In this document: one piece after another, positions 1 to 5,523 of the stretch
How the letters are laid out: the number at the start of each line of letters is the position of its first letter
How positions within the stretch are numbered: the stretch's first letter is position 1
NCBI GenBank assembly: GCA_022013615.1
Contig: JAKLQB010000441.1
Coordinates: forward strand, 1-5,523
Origin: Desulfobacterales bacterium
GTDB lineage: Bacteria > Desulfobacterota > DSM-4660 > Desulfatiglandales > Desulfatiglandaceae
Length of the DNA stretch: 5,523 nucleotides
Direction: 5' to 3'
The notes under the pieces: generated by a model
Told to the model about the DNA's origin: nothing
Database searches by the model: none
Seen by the model: the letters and a program-made list of their open reading frames with translations, nothing else
Made by a program: the position numbers and the translations under genes

Positions 1-1973
1 GTATACAGGAAGATGCTAAGGTCGCTTACGTCAGAATACCCAGGATACGGAATGAAAACCTTAACAGGTGTATTAAACACTGTTGGGGGTTGGAGATTCA
101 TGGCCGTGCCCTCATTGTCCGCACCAAGGCCAGGAATTTCTTCAATAGGGCCGAATATGGGTATTACAGGCTCGTTGCTGTTGTAAATGATTTTACCACC
201 CTTAAGACCACCGCTAATCACCTCAATCCCTGCATCATAGAAATACTCAGGATCTGCAAGGTCAGGGTCTGATGGGTCCACAGGGGCAGTGCTCGGCGAA
301 GTGGCTTCAGCATTCTCGTGTTCCGCTTCTGTTTCAATTTTAATAGAAAAAATTTCCTGCTCCATCTCCTGACCAGCCCTGTCCTTGATATCGACCTTAA
401 TATTGATCAGGGTGTCAAAATCGTAGCCTTCAAACTCATCTTCTTTAGGCCGATCGTACGCGACCCATAGCCTGGTGACCTGTGTATCATCTTCCTCAGT
501 AAGCTTCACGACTCTGACAACCGAGAGGTCATTCAAGTCTCGCGTGTACTCCGCATGAAGATCATCATCGATCGTAAACCTGACGCTTGTTGGATCCGTA
601 ATGTCTATGCCATCTGAGTCTTCGATTCGCACGCAAAAGGATGTCTTATTGGACACGCGGGTGTTATCATTAATTCCCGCGCCATTGTGAGGGATGGTCT
701 CTATTATTTCAGGAGGCAGCAATTCTAAAACCGTAACCGTCACCGTGCTGGCGACTGAACCTCCACCATTTATGGCTGTGAGTGTATAAGTGGTTGTGGT
801 TAACGGTGAAACTTCAAGCGAACTGCTCACTGGATCAACAGGGCCAATATCATTGTCAATAGTCGCTGAATCTGCATCGTTGATACTCCACGACAAAGTG
901 GGAGATTCACCTTCATTTATTGTTTCAGGTGTTGCTATGAAACTGTTAATGACTGGCGATGATGGACTATATTCCACCGTAACCGTTACCGTGCTTGTAA
1001 CTGAACCTTCGGAATTAGTGGCCGTAAGTGTATAGGTGGTTGTAATGGGGGGAGCATCTTGGACTGATCCACTGGAATGAGGCACGGCACCCACTCCATT
1101 GTCAATAGTTGCTGAGTCAGCGCCGGTGATATTCCACTCCAGTGTGACAAATTCGCCTTCGTTAATCGTATTCGGAGTTGCCGTAAAGGTATTGATTACC
1201 GGTGGCGTCTGAGTAAAAGCGGCAGTGACCGCCTTATTGGTGTCCATGGTGATAGTTGCGGGATTACTTGAACCTGTGAGATCACCACTCCAGTTGCTGA
1301 ACTGCCAGCCTGACTCGGCTTGGGCTGTCAATGTCACTATCGTACCGGCATCATAGGTCCCTCCGGCAGGATCAGGTATCACACTGCCAGAACCTGTTGT
1401 GTTTACTGTAAGGATGTACTGAGCATGTGGCACCTCAGTGAAGATAGCTGTCACCGTTTTATTTGAGTCCATGGTGATAGTTACAGGATTGCCTGAACCT
1501 GTGAGATCTCCGCTCCAGCCGCTGAACTGCCAGCCTGGTTCAGGCAGGGCCTCCAGTTCAACTTCCGTTCCCACATCATAGCTTCCTCCGGCAGGGTCAA
1601 GGCCCACATTACCAGAACCTGCTGTATTTAACGTCAGGCTACATTGAGTGCTCACTTCATTTGAATAACCACTTTCAAGTCCTTCATCATTGTAAGCAGT
1701 AACCACAAAAAAGTAGACATCATCATCTGATAGACCATGGAGAGTGAATTCCGTTACATTTCCCACATCTATTGGCGAGTCGTCTTCCGCAGCACCTGCA
1801 CCATTGTACGGTGCGCCACTACAGTCAGTATCATAATAGACCTTGTACCCTGCCAGATTAGGCTCAGTGTTGGCATCCCAGGCAAGGGTAATGTCTATGG
1901 CATGACATGGCGTTACAAAGCAGAAAAGCAGTGCAACGACAGAACACCCTAAGCCCCTCTTAAAGGTCTTCAT
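1..1973 (-). CDS. Exported multidomain FN3 / InlB-repeat / Ig-like protein, probable surface or matrix adhesin (C-terminus beyond window)
   Basis: Reading from ATG at 1973, the frame is open for 657 codons to the left edge with no stop, so the 3' end is missing. Residues 1-25 form a signal peptide: KR near the start, a hydrophobic core VVALLFCFV, and likely cleavage after CHA; no good lipobox is seen. Residues 26-110 are a fibronectin type III domain (ITLAWDANTEPNLAGYKVYY, later YFFVVTAYNDEGLESGYSNE). Residues 112-256 hold two 75-residue InlB-B-type repeats (GW-F--WSGDLTGS-NP--ITMD-NK-VTA-F). Residues 258-416 hold two 82-residue Ig-like repeats (PVIN-F-ATP-TINEGE, DSATIDN, TYTLTA, STVTVTV). 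Residues 420-545 look like another beta-rich domain. An acidic, Pro-rich linker then leads to FNTPVKVFIPYPGYSDVSDL, resembling a ZU5-like module. The start is supported by GGGAG seven bases upstream. Adhesion or matrix function is inferred from architecture; no catalytic domain is visible. Antisense plus-strand frames here are shadows. Confidence 0.9.
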   Translation of the reverse strand, partial: MKTFKRGLGCSVVALLFCFVTPCHAIDITLAWDANTEPNLAGYKVYYDTDCSGAPYNGAGAAEDDSPIDVGNVTEFTLHGLSDDDVYFFVVTAYNDEGLESGYSNEVSTQCSLTLNTAGSGNVGLDPAGGSYDVGTEVELEALPEPGWQFSGWSGDLTGSGNPVTITMDSNKTVTAIFTEVPHAQYILTVNTTGSGSVIPDPAGGTYDAGTIVTLTAQAESGWQFSNWSGDLTGSSNPATITMDTNKAVTAAFTQTPPVINTFTATPNTINEGEFVTLEWNITGADSATIDNGVGAVPHSSGSVQDAPPITTTYTLTATNSEGSVTSTVTVTVEYSPSSPVINSFIATPETINEGESPTLSWSINDADSATIDNDIGPVDPVSSSLEVSPLTTTTYTLTAINGGGSVASTVTVTVLELLPPEIIETIPHNGAGINDNTRVSNKTSFCVRIEDSDGIDITDPTSVRFTIDDDLHAEYTRDLNDLSVVRVVKLTEEDDTQVTRLWVAYDRPKEDEFEGYDFDTLINIKVDIKDRAGQEMEQEIFSIKIETEAEHENAEATSPSTAPVDPSDPDLADPEYFYDAGIEVISGGLKGGKIIYNSNEPVIPIFGPIEEIPGLGADNEGTAMNLQPPTVFNTPVKVFIPYPGYSDVSDLSIFLY
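725..1202 (-). repeat. Two tandem 246-bp units encoding Ig-like domains
   Basis: The first unit starts at 1202 (residue 258) and the second at 956 (residue 340), giving an 82-residue period. Shared protein landmarks are PVIN-F-ATP-TINEGE, W-I--ADSATIDN--G, TTTYTLTA-N--GSV and STVTVTV. The DNA is closely similar over the ends of the units, including AGCACGGT-ACGGTTACGGT. The pair is probably an unequal-crossover duplication, and copy number could vary between strains. Confidence 0.85.
1208..1637 (-). repeat. Two tandem 225-bp units encoding InlB-B-type repeats
   Basis: Two in-frame copies lie in the exported-protein gene, starting at 1637 (residue 113) and 1412 (residue 188). Both share GSG-V--DPAGG-YD-GT, then GWQFS-WSGDLTGS-NP-TITMD-NK-VTA. 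Much of the nucleotide sequence is also shared, notably around the GGCTGGCAGTTCAGC and ATCACCATGGAC segments, indicating intragenic duplication. The fold assignment (divergent InlB B-repeat) is by pattern recognition only. Confidence 0.8.
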
Positions 1974-1980
1974 CTGATTT

Positions 1981-1985
1981 CTCCC
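1981..1985 (-). promoter_or_regulatory. Ribosome binding site of the exported-protein gene
   Basis: The minus strand reads AAAGGGAGAAATCAG-ATG. GGGAG lies seven bases before the ATG at 1973, a good Shine-Dalgarno match at normal spacing. It fixes the start directly ahead of a clean signal peptide. It lies about 40 bases past the terminator hairpin and outside it, so control is more likely by attenuation than by hiding the binding site. Confidence 0.8.
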
Positions 1986-2026
1986 TTTTTGTTTGCGAAC
2001 CCATTATTAGAAACCTCATTGCCCAT

Positions 2027-2071
2027 AAAAAAAAACGCCTTTGGAAATTATCACCCAAAGGCGTTTTTTTT
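2027..2071 (-). terminator. Intrinsic terminator acting as riboswitch expression platform
   Basis: The minus-strand RNA has a perfect 10-bp stem ACGCCUUUGG / CCAAAGGCGU (plus positions 2055-2064 and 2035-2044) with a 10-base loop. It is flanked by an A-run before and a run of nine U after (2035-2027). It stands between the GEMM-I aptamer and the ribosome binding site of the exported gene, the usual place of a transcription-attenuation platform. The flanking A-run also gives it terminator form on the plus strand, but no plus-strand gene feeds it. The 5' arm is complementary to part of aptamer helix P2. Confidence 0.85.
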
Positions 2072-2073
2072 AA

Positions 2074-2165
2074 ATAACCTTCGGCAGCCCGGCGATCATG
2101 TCCTTTCGGCTTTAGACCCGTGGCTTTGCGTCACCGCCTTTTGGCGGTTTTGCCCTTTCGTTCGA
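2074..2165 (-). ncRNA. Class I cyclic-di-GMP riboswitch aptamer (GEMM-I)
   Basis: The minus strand carries the ordered GEMM-I core. GGGCAAAACC (about 2155-2146) is followed by helix P2, ACCGCC-AAAA-GGCGGU (2148-2133). Next is the invariant GACGCAAAGCC (2132-2122), then helix P3 with CGGGUCUAAAG, a CC-GAAA-GG hairpin and ACAUGAUC, closing with GCCGGGCUGCCGAAGG (2093-2078). These correspond to known ligand contacts in the Vibrio Vc2 RNA: a guanine in GGGC (G20, here about 2154), the first A of GCAAAGCC (A47, here 2127) and a C in the closing CCG (C92, here 2083-2084). Alignment to Vc2 was done from memory. UCUAAAG/ACAUGA resembles an 11-nt tetraloop receptor. Odd points are an AAAA rather than GNRA loop on P2 and a weak P1. 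The aptamer senses the second messenger in the nascent transcript and should control the exported-protein gene downstream. Confidence 0.9.
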
Positions 2166-2169
2166 TATG

Positions 2170-2191
2170 TGTCTAATTAATGTCTAATTAA
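2170..2191. repeat. Perfect 11-bp tandem repeat before the riboswitch
   Basis: TGTCTAATTAA occurs twice back to back (2170-2180 and 2181-2191). It abuts the 5' side of the aptamer, where the transcription start should be. On the minus strand a -10-like TATATT lies at 2195-2190, overlapping the repeat edge, but no good -35 is found 16-18 bases before it. One-turn spacing and AT-richness would suit an operator or a promoter spacer element. The role is unknown. Confidence 0.5.
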
Positions 2192-2338
2192 TATAGAAGG
2201 CTAATCTCCCTGACAGGTTCTTGGTCCTGATCCCTAATTGCGTCAAACCGGCATGGCAGTGAAACATCGTCTTTCCGCCTTTCCTTTTTTCTTCACTCTC
2301 TCACCAAAACTAAGTTGAATAATACTCGCTCGTAGATG

Positions 2339-2374
2339 CGGCACAGGAAAATCGCTGAGATTTTTCTCATGCCG
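2339..2374. repeat. Inverted repeat forming a two-part hairpin
   Basis: The outer arms CGGCA / TGCCG (2339-2343 and 2370-2374) enclose a nine-pair inner stem (2345-2353 with 2359-2367, one G-U pair) around a GCTGA loop. A small internal mismatch separates the two. No T-run follows on either strand, so it is not an ordinary terminator. It could be part of a decayed mobile element or an unrecognised RNA; nothing identifies it. Confidence 0.4.
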
Positions 2375-2446
2375 AGGCCTCTTAGCCGGCAGAATATGTG
2401 CAAAGGGTTCAGGTAGTGTTGTAATCTTGCTCTCATAGTATAAGTT

Positions 2447-2473
2447 GCTTAAATTGACTGCTTAAAGTTGACT
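2447..2473. repeat. Imperfect 13/14-bp direct repeat
   Basis: GCTTAAATTGACT (2447-2459) is followed at once by GCTTAAAGTTGACT (2460-2473), differing by one inserted G. Each copy ends in a -35-like TTGACT on the plus strand, but no -10 hexamer sits at proper spacing and no plus-strand gene follows. It may be a regulator site or a simple duplication. Confidence 0.35.
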
Positions 2474-2596
2474 GACAAGGAACTCTTAGATCCGTAATGC
2501 TAACTTAGATGCTTCAAGATGTGTGCCAAAGCAGGAATTGATGGCTTTAGCTTTTAATATCAGCGGGTTAAGGTGGGTTGGGAATACATCTGATTT

Positions 2597-2642
2597 AAAA
2601 AAATCTGTCCTGTCAGACAGGATATGTCCTGCCTGGCAGGAC
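2597..2642 (-). terminator. Intrinsic terminator of the two-component operon
   Basis: On the minus strand, 50 bases after the regulator stop codon, GTCCTGCCAGGCAGGA pairs with TCCTGTCTGACAGGAC around a CATA loop. The stem has 14 Watson-Crick pairs, one G-U and one mismatch, and is followed closely by seven T (2603-2597). Each arm is itself a palindrome (2608-2622 and 2626-2642), so two small hairpins could form instead. Position and U-run support termination of the kinase/regulator transcript, separating it from the riboswitch unit. Confidence 0.8.
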
Positions 2643-2691
2643 TCTATCCTGGTTTAGGGGATTTAATGAAGATGGTGTGAAGATAGATTCC

Positions 2692-4098
2692 TTAGGAGCT
2701 GCTTATTTTATATTTTTTCAGAAGATGATATAACCGGGACCTGGAGAGACCTGATATGCGGCATGCTTCCTTCATATCCCTTCTGGTGAGCAACATGAGA
2801 TCTTGCAGATATTCCTTTTCCACCTTGGATAGAGCGTCCTCTCGCACATCCTGGAGTCTGTGAAATATTTCGGCCGGAATTATTTTTTCCTCTAACTTAC
2901 CTTTGCCCGCGCCCTTCTTGCTGACCGAGGCCCGGGCCTCATGGACGCGAATATTTGTGGGCAGGTAGCGGGGAAACAGAGTGGGTTCAAACCTGGCCAC
3001 AGTAAGCACTCTATCCATGGTATGGATCAGTTCCCGAACATTTCCGGGCCAGTCATAGGCAGTCAGAGTTTCAAAAAAATCAGGAGAAACACCCTTTGTC
3101 TCCATCCCGTAGCGTTCGCAGAGTTTGACCATGAAATGCATGGCCAGATCCCTGATGTCCTTGGGTCGGGTCCTCAGTGGAGGCAGCTCAATTATCACCG
3201 ACTGAAGTCGAAAGAAAAGGTCCTTGCGGAACTGCCCGGATTCGACCATGCTTTCTAAATCTCTATTTGTGGCTGATACAAGCCTGAAATCGCTCGCGAT
3301 CTCTTTACCGCTTCCCAAAGGCCTGAAACGGTTTTCCTGGAGGACACGCAGAAAATCTTTCTGTACAGTCAAGGGAAGTTCTCCCACTTCATCCAGAAAA
3401 AGAGTCCCTCCGTCCGCCTCCTTGATCAAACCCACCCGCGCCTTTTCAGCGCCTGTAAAGGCCCCCTTTTCATGCCCGAATAGCATACTTTCAACAAGGG
3501 TCTCAGGCAGCGCAGTGCAGTCAACCACCACAAAATTCTTCCCGGCCCGTGAACTGTTCCTGTGGATGGTCTTTGCAAAGAGTTCTTTTCCTGTGCCCGT
3601 CTCACCCATTATAAGAGCATTTACATGGCTGTTGGCGATCTGTGCTACAAAGTCAAGGCATGTTTCCAATTGAGGACTGCTTCCTATGATCCCCGCCCTT
3701 TTTAATGCTACATGTGGCTTTGCGTCTGCTTTTTCCCTTCGGTATTGGAGGGCACGAACTAAATGCAGCGCCATCTTTTCCATTGATGGTGGCTTTTCAA
3801 TATAGGCCCAGGCACCGGTTTTGATCGCAAGCTCGGCTCCATCAGGGTCACCCTCCCCGGTGATGATAATGACTTCCGGCGAGGAGGAAGCGTTCCGGAC
3901 TCTTGGCAAAGCAGCCAGACCGTTTCCATCAGGCAAGCGTATGTCGAGAAACACCACATCAAAGGCTGTCGATGATACTTCTTTAAGGCCACCCTCAAGG
4001 GTCAAAGCATATGTGACATCATGTCCCATGCTCCTAATATAACGGCATAGGGTGCTACACAACATGTTGTCGTCATCGATGATCAGAATATTTCCCAT
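2692..4098 (-). CDS. Sigma-54-dependent response regulator, NtrC/AtoC class
   Basis: This is a complete 468-residue cytoplasmic transcription activator. The N-terminal receiver (about 3-118) has acidic pocket D8-D10, phospho-acceptor D52, T80 and K102. The AAA+ domain (about 136-370) has Walker A GETGTGKE (165-172), the sigma-54-contacting GAFTGA loop (212-217), Walker B TLFLDE (232-237), arginine-finger region FRKDLFFRL (290-298) and sensor II WPGNVREL (350-357). A Fis-type helix-turn-helix follows at about 441-464 (MKEACRISGLSRSRLYHLLK). All key residues are present and the length is normal for the family, so it should use ATP to open sigma-54 promoters when phosphorylated. The ATG at 4098 begins directly before the receiver's first strand. 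Its Shine-Dalgarno (ACGAGA) is weak, and the start lies 16 bases after the kinase stop, so translational coupling is likely. The adjacent kinase is the probable partner. Target genes are not evident. Confidence 0.95.
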   Translation of the reverse strand: MGNILIIDDDNMLCSTLCRYIRSMGHDVTYALTLEGGLKEVSSTAFDVVFLDIRLPDGNGLAALPRVRNASSSPEVIIITGEGDPDGAELAIKTGAWAYIEKPPSMEKMALHLVRALQYRREKADAKPHVALKRAGIIGSSPQLETCLDFVAQIANSHVNALIMGETGTGKELFAKTIHRNSSRAGKNFVVVDCTALPETLVESMLFGHEKGAFTGAEKARVGLIKEADGGTLFLDEVGELPLTVQKDFLRVLQENRFRPLGSGKEIASDFRLVSATNRDLESMVESGQFRKDLFFRLQSVIIELPPLRTRPKDIRDLAMHFMVKLCERYGMETKGVSPDFFETLTAYDWPGNVRELIHTMDRVLTVARFEPTLFPRYLPTNIRVHEARASVSKKGAGKGKLEEKIIPAEIFHRLQDVREDALSKVEKEYLQDLMLLTRRDMKEACRISGLSRSRLYHLLKKYKISSS

Positions 4099-4114
4099 TC
4101 TCGTTACTCAATAT

Positions 4115-5523
4115 TCAATTCCCCTGGTCCAGCACCCCACGTACCTTCATTGCCAGGCCCTTTGGCGTGAAAGGCTTTTCGATAAAGTTTATCCCTGGGT
4201 CCAAAATCCCATGAGGTGCAATTTCATTATCAAGATATCCCGACATATAAAGAACCTTGATTTCCTGCCGCAGTGATTGTAGACGTTCTACCACCTCTCG
4301 CCCGTTCATCCCAGGCATCACCACATCGGTCAAGATCAAGTGTAGGGGACCATGGTGCTTATCGGTGACCCTCAAGGCCTTTTCTCCATTGTGCGCATCC
4401 AAGACGCTGTATCCGTGTTTCTGGAGAATCTTTTTGGCCAGATCTCTCAGGGTATCATCGTCTTCCACCAGCAGAATCGTCTCGGAACCCCTGAATCCAT
4501 TCATGGGGCCTTGCTCTTTTTCAAATGACGTGACCTCCCCCTCGACACGGGGCAGGTAGACCTTGAAGGTCGCTCCTTGCCCGGGCTCGCTGTGAGCGAA
4601 GACATACCCCGCGTTTTGTTTGACAATACCGTATACGGTGGCCAGGCCCAATCCCGTGCCCTTGCTCCTTTCCTTGGTAGTGAAGAAAGGTTCAAATATG
4701 CGTAATTGGGTCTCCTCGTCCATACCTATGCCGGTATCGCTCACCGCTATCATCACATAGGTACCGCACGCAGGCTTTATCCCCTCACTGTGAAAAAAAT
4801 CCTCATCAAGATCCACGTTGGCTGTCTTGATGGTGAGTTTTCCTCCATGGGGCATAGCATCCCTGGCATTAACCACCAGGTTCACCATAACCTGCTCCGT
4901 CTGCCCCGGGTCTATCTTTACTGGCCATAGTGTGGGCTCCAGCGACGTCTTCATCTCAACGTCCTCTCGAATCAGGCGACCAAGCATTTTCTCAGTGCCC
5001 CTGATTACTTCGTTGAGATCCAGGATCTTGGGCTGAATCACTTGTTTACGGCTAAAAGCCAAAAGCTGGCGGGTCAAGGAGGCCGCACTCTGCCCTGCCC
5101 TCTTAATCATTGCTATGCTCTCGCACAAGGGATCATCCTTGCTGAGATCCATTGACATCAGATCAGCATTCCCAATTATGGTGGTCAGCAGGTTGTTGAA
5201 ATCATGGGCAACGCCTCCGGCTAAGGTGCCGACGGCCTCCATCTTTTGGGCTTGCTGGAGTTGAGCTTCGAGCTTCTTGCGATCGGTGATGTCCCTGATA
5301 ATGGCAACATAACCGCTTATCGGCCCATCAGGTGATTTTATCGCAGATATAACTGTCTCTACCGGAAAGATCGTGCCATCCTTACGCATAAAATCCCATT
5401 CTATCCTGATGAAACCATCCCTATCAATCACTGGATAGGTAGTGTCTCTAAAAGAATGGAAGCTTTCATCCGATTTATGGATGACTCTTATGGACCTTCC
5501 CTCTATCTCATTTTTGTCATAAC
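4115..5523 (-). CDS. Hybrid sensor histidine kinase, PAS-HisKA-HATPase-REC (N-terminus beyond window)
   Basis: The frame is open from the right edge to a TGA at 4115-4117, showing 468 residues. A GTG at 5431 could serve as a start but lies inside a PAS domain. The upstream residues ([21 protein letters not shown]) continue that domain, so the gene is 5'-truncated by the window. In visible numbering, PAS/PAC runs to about 80 ([14 protein letters not shown]). HisKA carries [10 protein letters not shown] with phospho-acceptor H106 (codon 5204-5206). HATPase_c has N-box NLVVNARDA (214-222), G1 DTGIG (262-266), FEPFFTTK and G2 GTGLGL (288-293). A C-terminal receiver has acidic residues near 353-356, D399 in [11 protein letters not shown]427 and K449. 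The kinase autophosphorylates on the histidine; phosphate may pass to its own receiver and to the NtrC-type regulator encoded 16 bases downstream. The HDFNN box is typical of HPK4 kinases, which usually pair with NtrC regulators. The signal is unknown because the sensory N-terminus is off the window. Confidence 0.95.
   Translation of the reverse strand, partial: YDKNEIEGRSIRVIHKSDESFHSFRDTTYPVIDRDGFIRIEWDFMRKDGTIFPVETVISAIKSPDGPISGYVAIIRDITDRKKLEAQLQQAQKMEAVGTLAGGVAHDFNNLLTTIIGNADLMSMDLSKDDPLCESIAMIKRAGQSAASLTRQLLAFSRKQVIQPKILDLNEVIRGTEKMLGRLIREDVEMKTSLEPTLWPVKIDPGQTEQVMVNLVVNARDAMPHGGKLTIKTANVDLDEDFFHSEGIKPACGTYVMIAVSDTGIGMDEETQLRIFEPFFTTKERSKGTGLGLATVYGIVKQNAGYVFAHSEPGQGATFKVYLPRVEGEVTSFEKEQGPMNGFRGSETILLVEDDDTLRDLAKKILQKHGYSVLDAHNGEKALRVTDKHHGPLHLILTDVVMPGMNGREVVERLQSLRQEIKVLYMSGYLDNEIAPHGILDPGINFIEKPFTPKGLAMKVRGVLDQGN

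Larger units (their letters stand above)
2192..2594. other. Intergenic stretch without a convincing gene
   Basis: Between the riboswitch leader and the terminator of the two-component operon no frame has a supportable length, ribosome binding site or recognisable product. The longest candidates seen are a 25-codon minus frame from 2370 (MRKISAIFLC...) and a 38-codon plus frame from 2539, both probably chance. The stretch holds a hairpin at 2339-2374 and a direct repeat at 2447-2473. The promoter of the riboswitch transcript should lie at its left end. No TGGCAC-N5-TTGC sigma-54 site was found. Confidence 0.6.

Noticed and set aside
725..1637. CRISPR array or non-coding satellite from the repeated DNA
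   Set aside because: Periods are 225 and 246 bp, in frame, and encode known domain folds with only two copies each.
90..1952. Plus-strand open frames at 90-272, 790-1035 and 1737-1952
   Set aside because: They are antisense to the continuous minus-strand gene, whose translation shows a signal peptide and repeated domains.
1989..2180. Plus-strand open frame of 63 codons
   Set aside because: It lies over the terminator hairpin and the GEMM-I aptamer; its translation follows RNA structure and has no protein-like character.
2293..2370. 25-codon minus-strand frame beginning MRKISAIFLC
   Set aside because: It is very short, overlaps the 2339-2374 hairpin and has no convincing Shine-Dalgarno or recognised product.
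2447..2500. Plus-strand sigma-70 promoter from TTGACT at 2454 or 2468
   Set aside because: No acceptable -10 at 16-18 bases and no plus-strand gene downstream.
2192..2600. Sigma-54 promoter in front of the exported gene, which would link it to the NtrC regulator
   Set aside because: TGGCA at about 2254 on the plus strand has no TTGC at -12 spacing and points the wrong way; no minus-strand match was found.
2539..2655. 38-codon plus-strand frame
   Set aside because: It runs through the palindromic terminator and has no clear ribosome binding site; probably chance.
2941..5036. Open frames antisense to or out of frame with the regulator and kinase (e.g. 3224-3673 plus, 3759-3998 minus, 4501-4695 minus)
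   Set aside because: They overlap genes with full catalytic motifs and show no family features of their own.
4115..5431. GTG at 5431 as the kinase start
   Set aside because: The frame stays open to the right edge and the upstream residues continue the PAS domain; no ribosome binding site was evident before the GTG.

Overview
The window looks like chromosomal DNA of a deltaproteobacterial (Desulfobacterota-type) bacterium. The evidence is the style of its proteins: an HPK4-type hybrid histidine kinase followed by an NtrC-class regulator, and a secreted FN3/InlB-like/Ig-like repeat protein behind a GEMM-I riboswitch. This placement is inference from family style; no species marker is present. 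All three recognisable genes lie on the minus strand, so transcription runs from high to low coordinates.

Right part (5523 to 2595): a two-component operon. The hybrid kinase (PAS, HisKA, HATPase_c, receiver) enters from beyond the right edge and ends at 4115. After 16 bases comes a complete 468-residue sigma-54-dependent response regulator (receiver, AAA+, Fis-type HTH) ending at 2692. A long imperfect hairpin at 2607-2642 followed by a run of seven U closes the operon.

Middle (about 2595 to 1974): about 400 bases without a convincing gene, holding one well-formed hairpin (2339-2374) and two direct repeats. Next comes an untranslated leader. It carries a class I cyclic-di-GMP (GEMM-I) aptamer at about 2074-2165, then a strong intrinsic terminator at 2027-2071, then a clear ribosome binding site.

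Left part (1973 to 1): the gene controlled by that leader. It is open for 657 codons to the left edge, with no stop. It encodes a signal peptide, one FN3 domain, two InlB-type repeats, two Ig-like repeats, a further beta-rich domain and the beginning of a C-terminal module. This is the build of an exported surface or matrix protein.

How the parts fit: the riboswitch should tie expression of the exported protein to the second messenger that commonly governs attachment versus motility. The 5' arm of the terminator can also pair with the 3' strand of aptamer helix P2, which predicts a ligand-induced OFF switch. The kinase/regulator pair sits upstream on a separately terminated transcript. No sigma-54 promoter was seen in front of the exported gene, so a regulatory link between the two units is not supported here.
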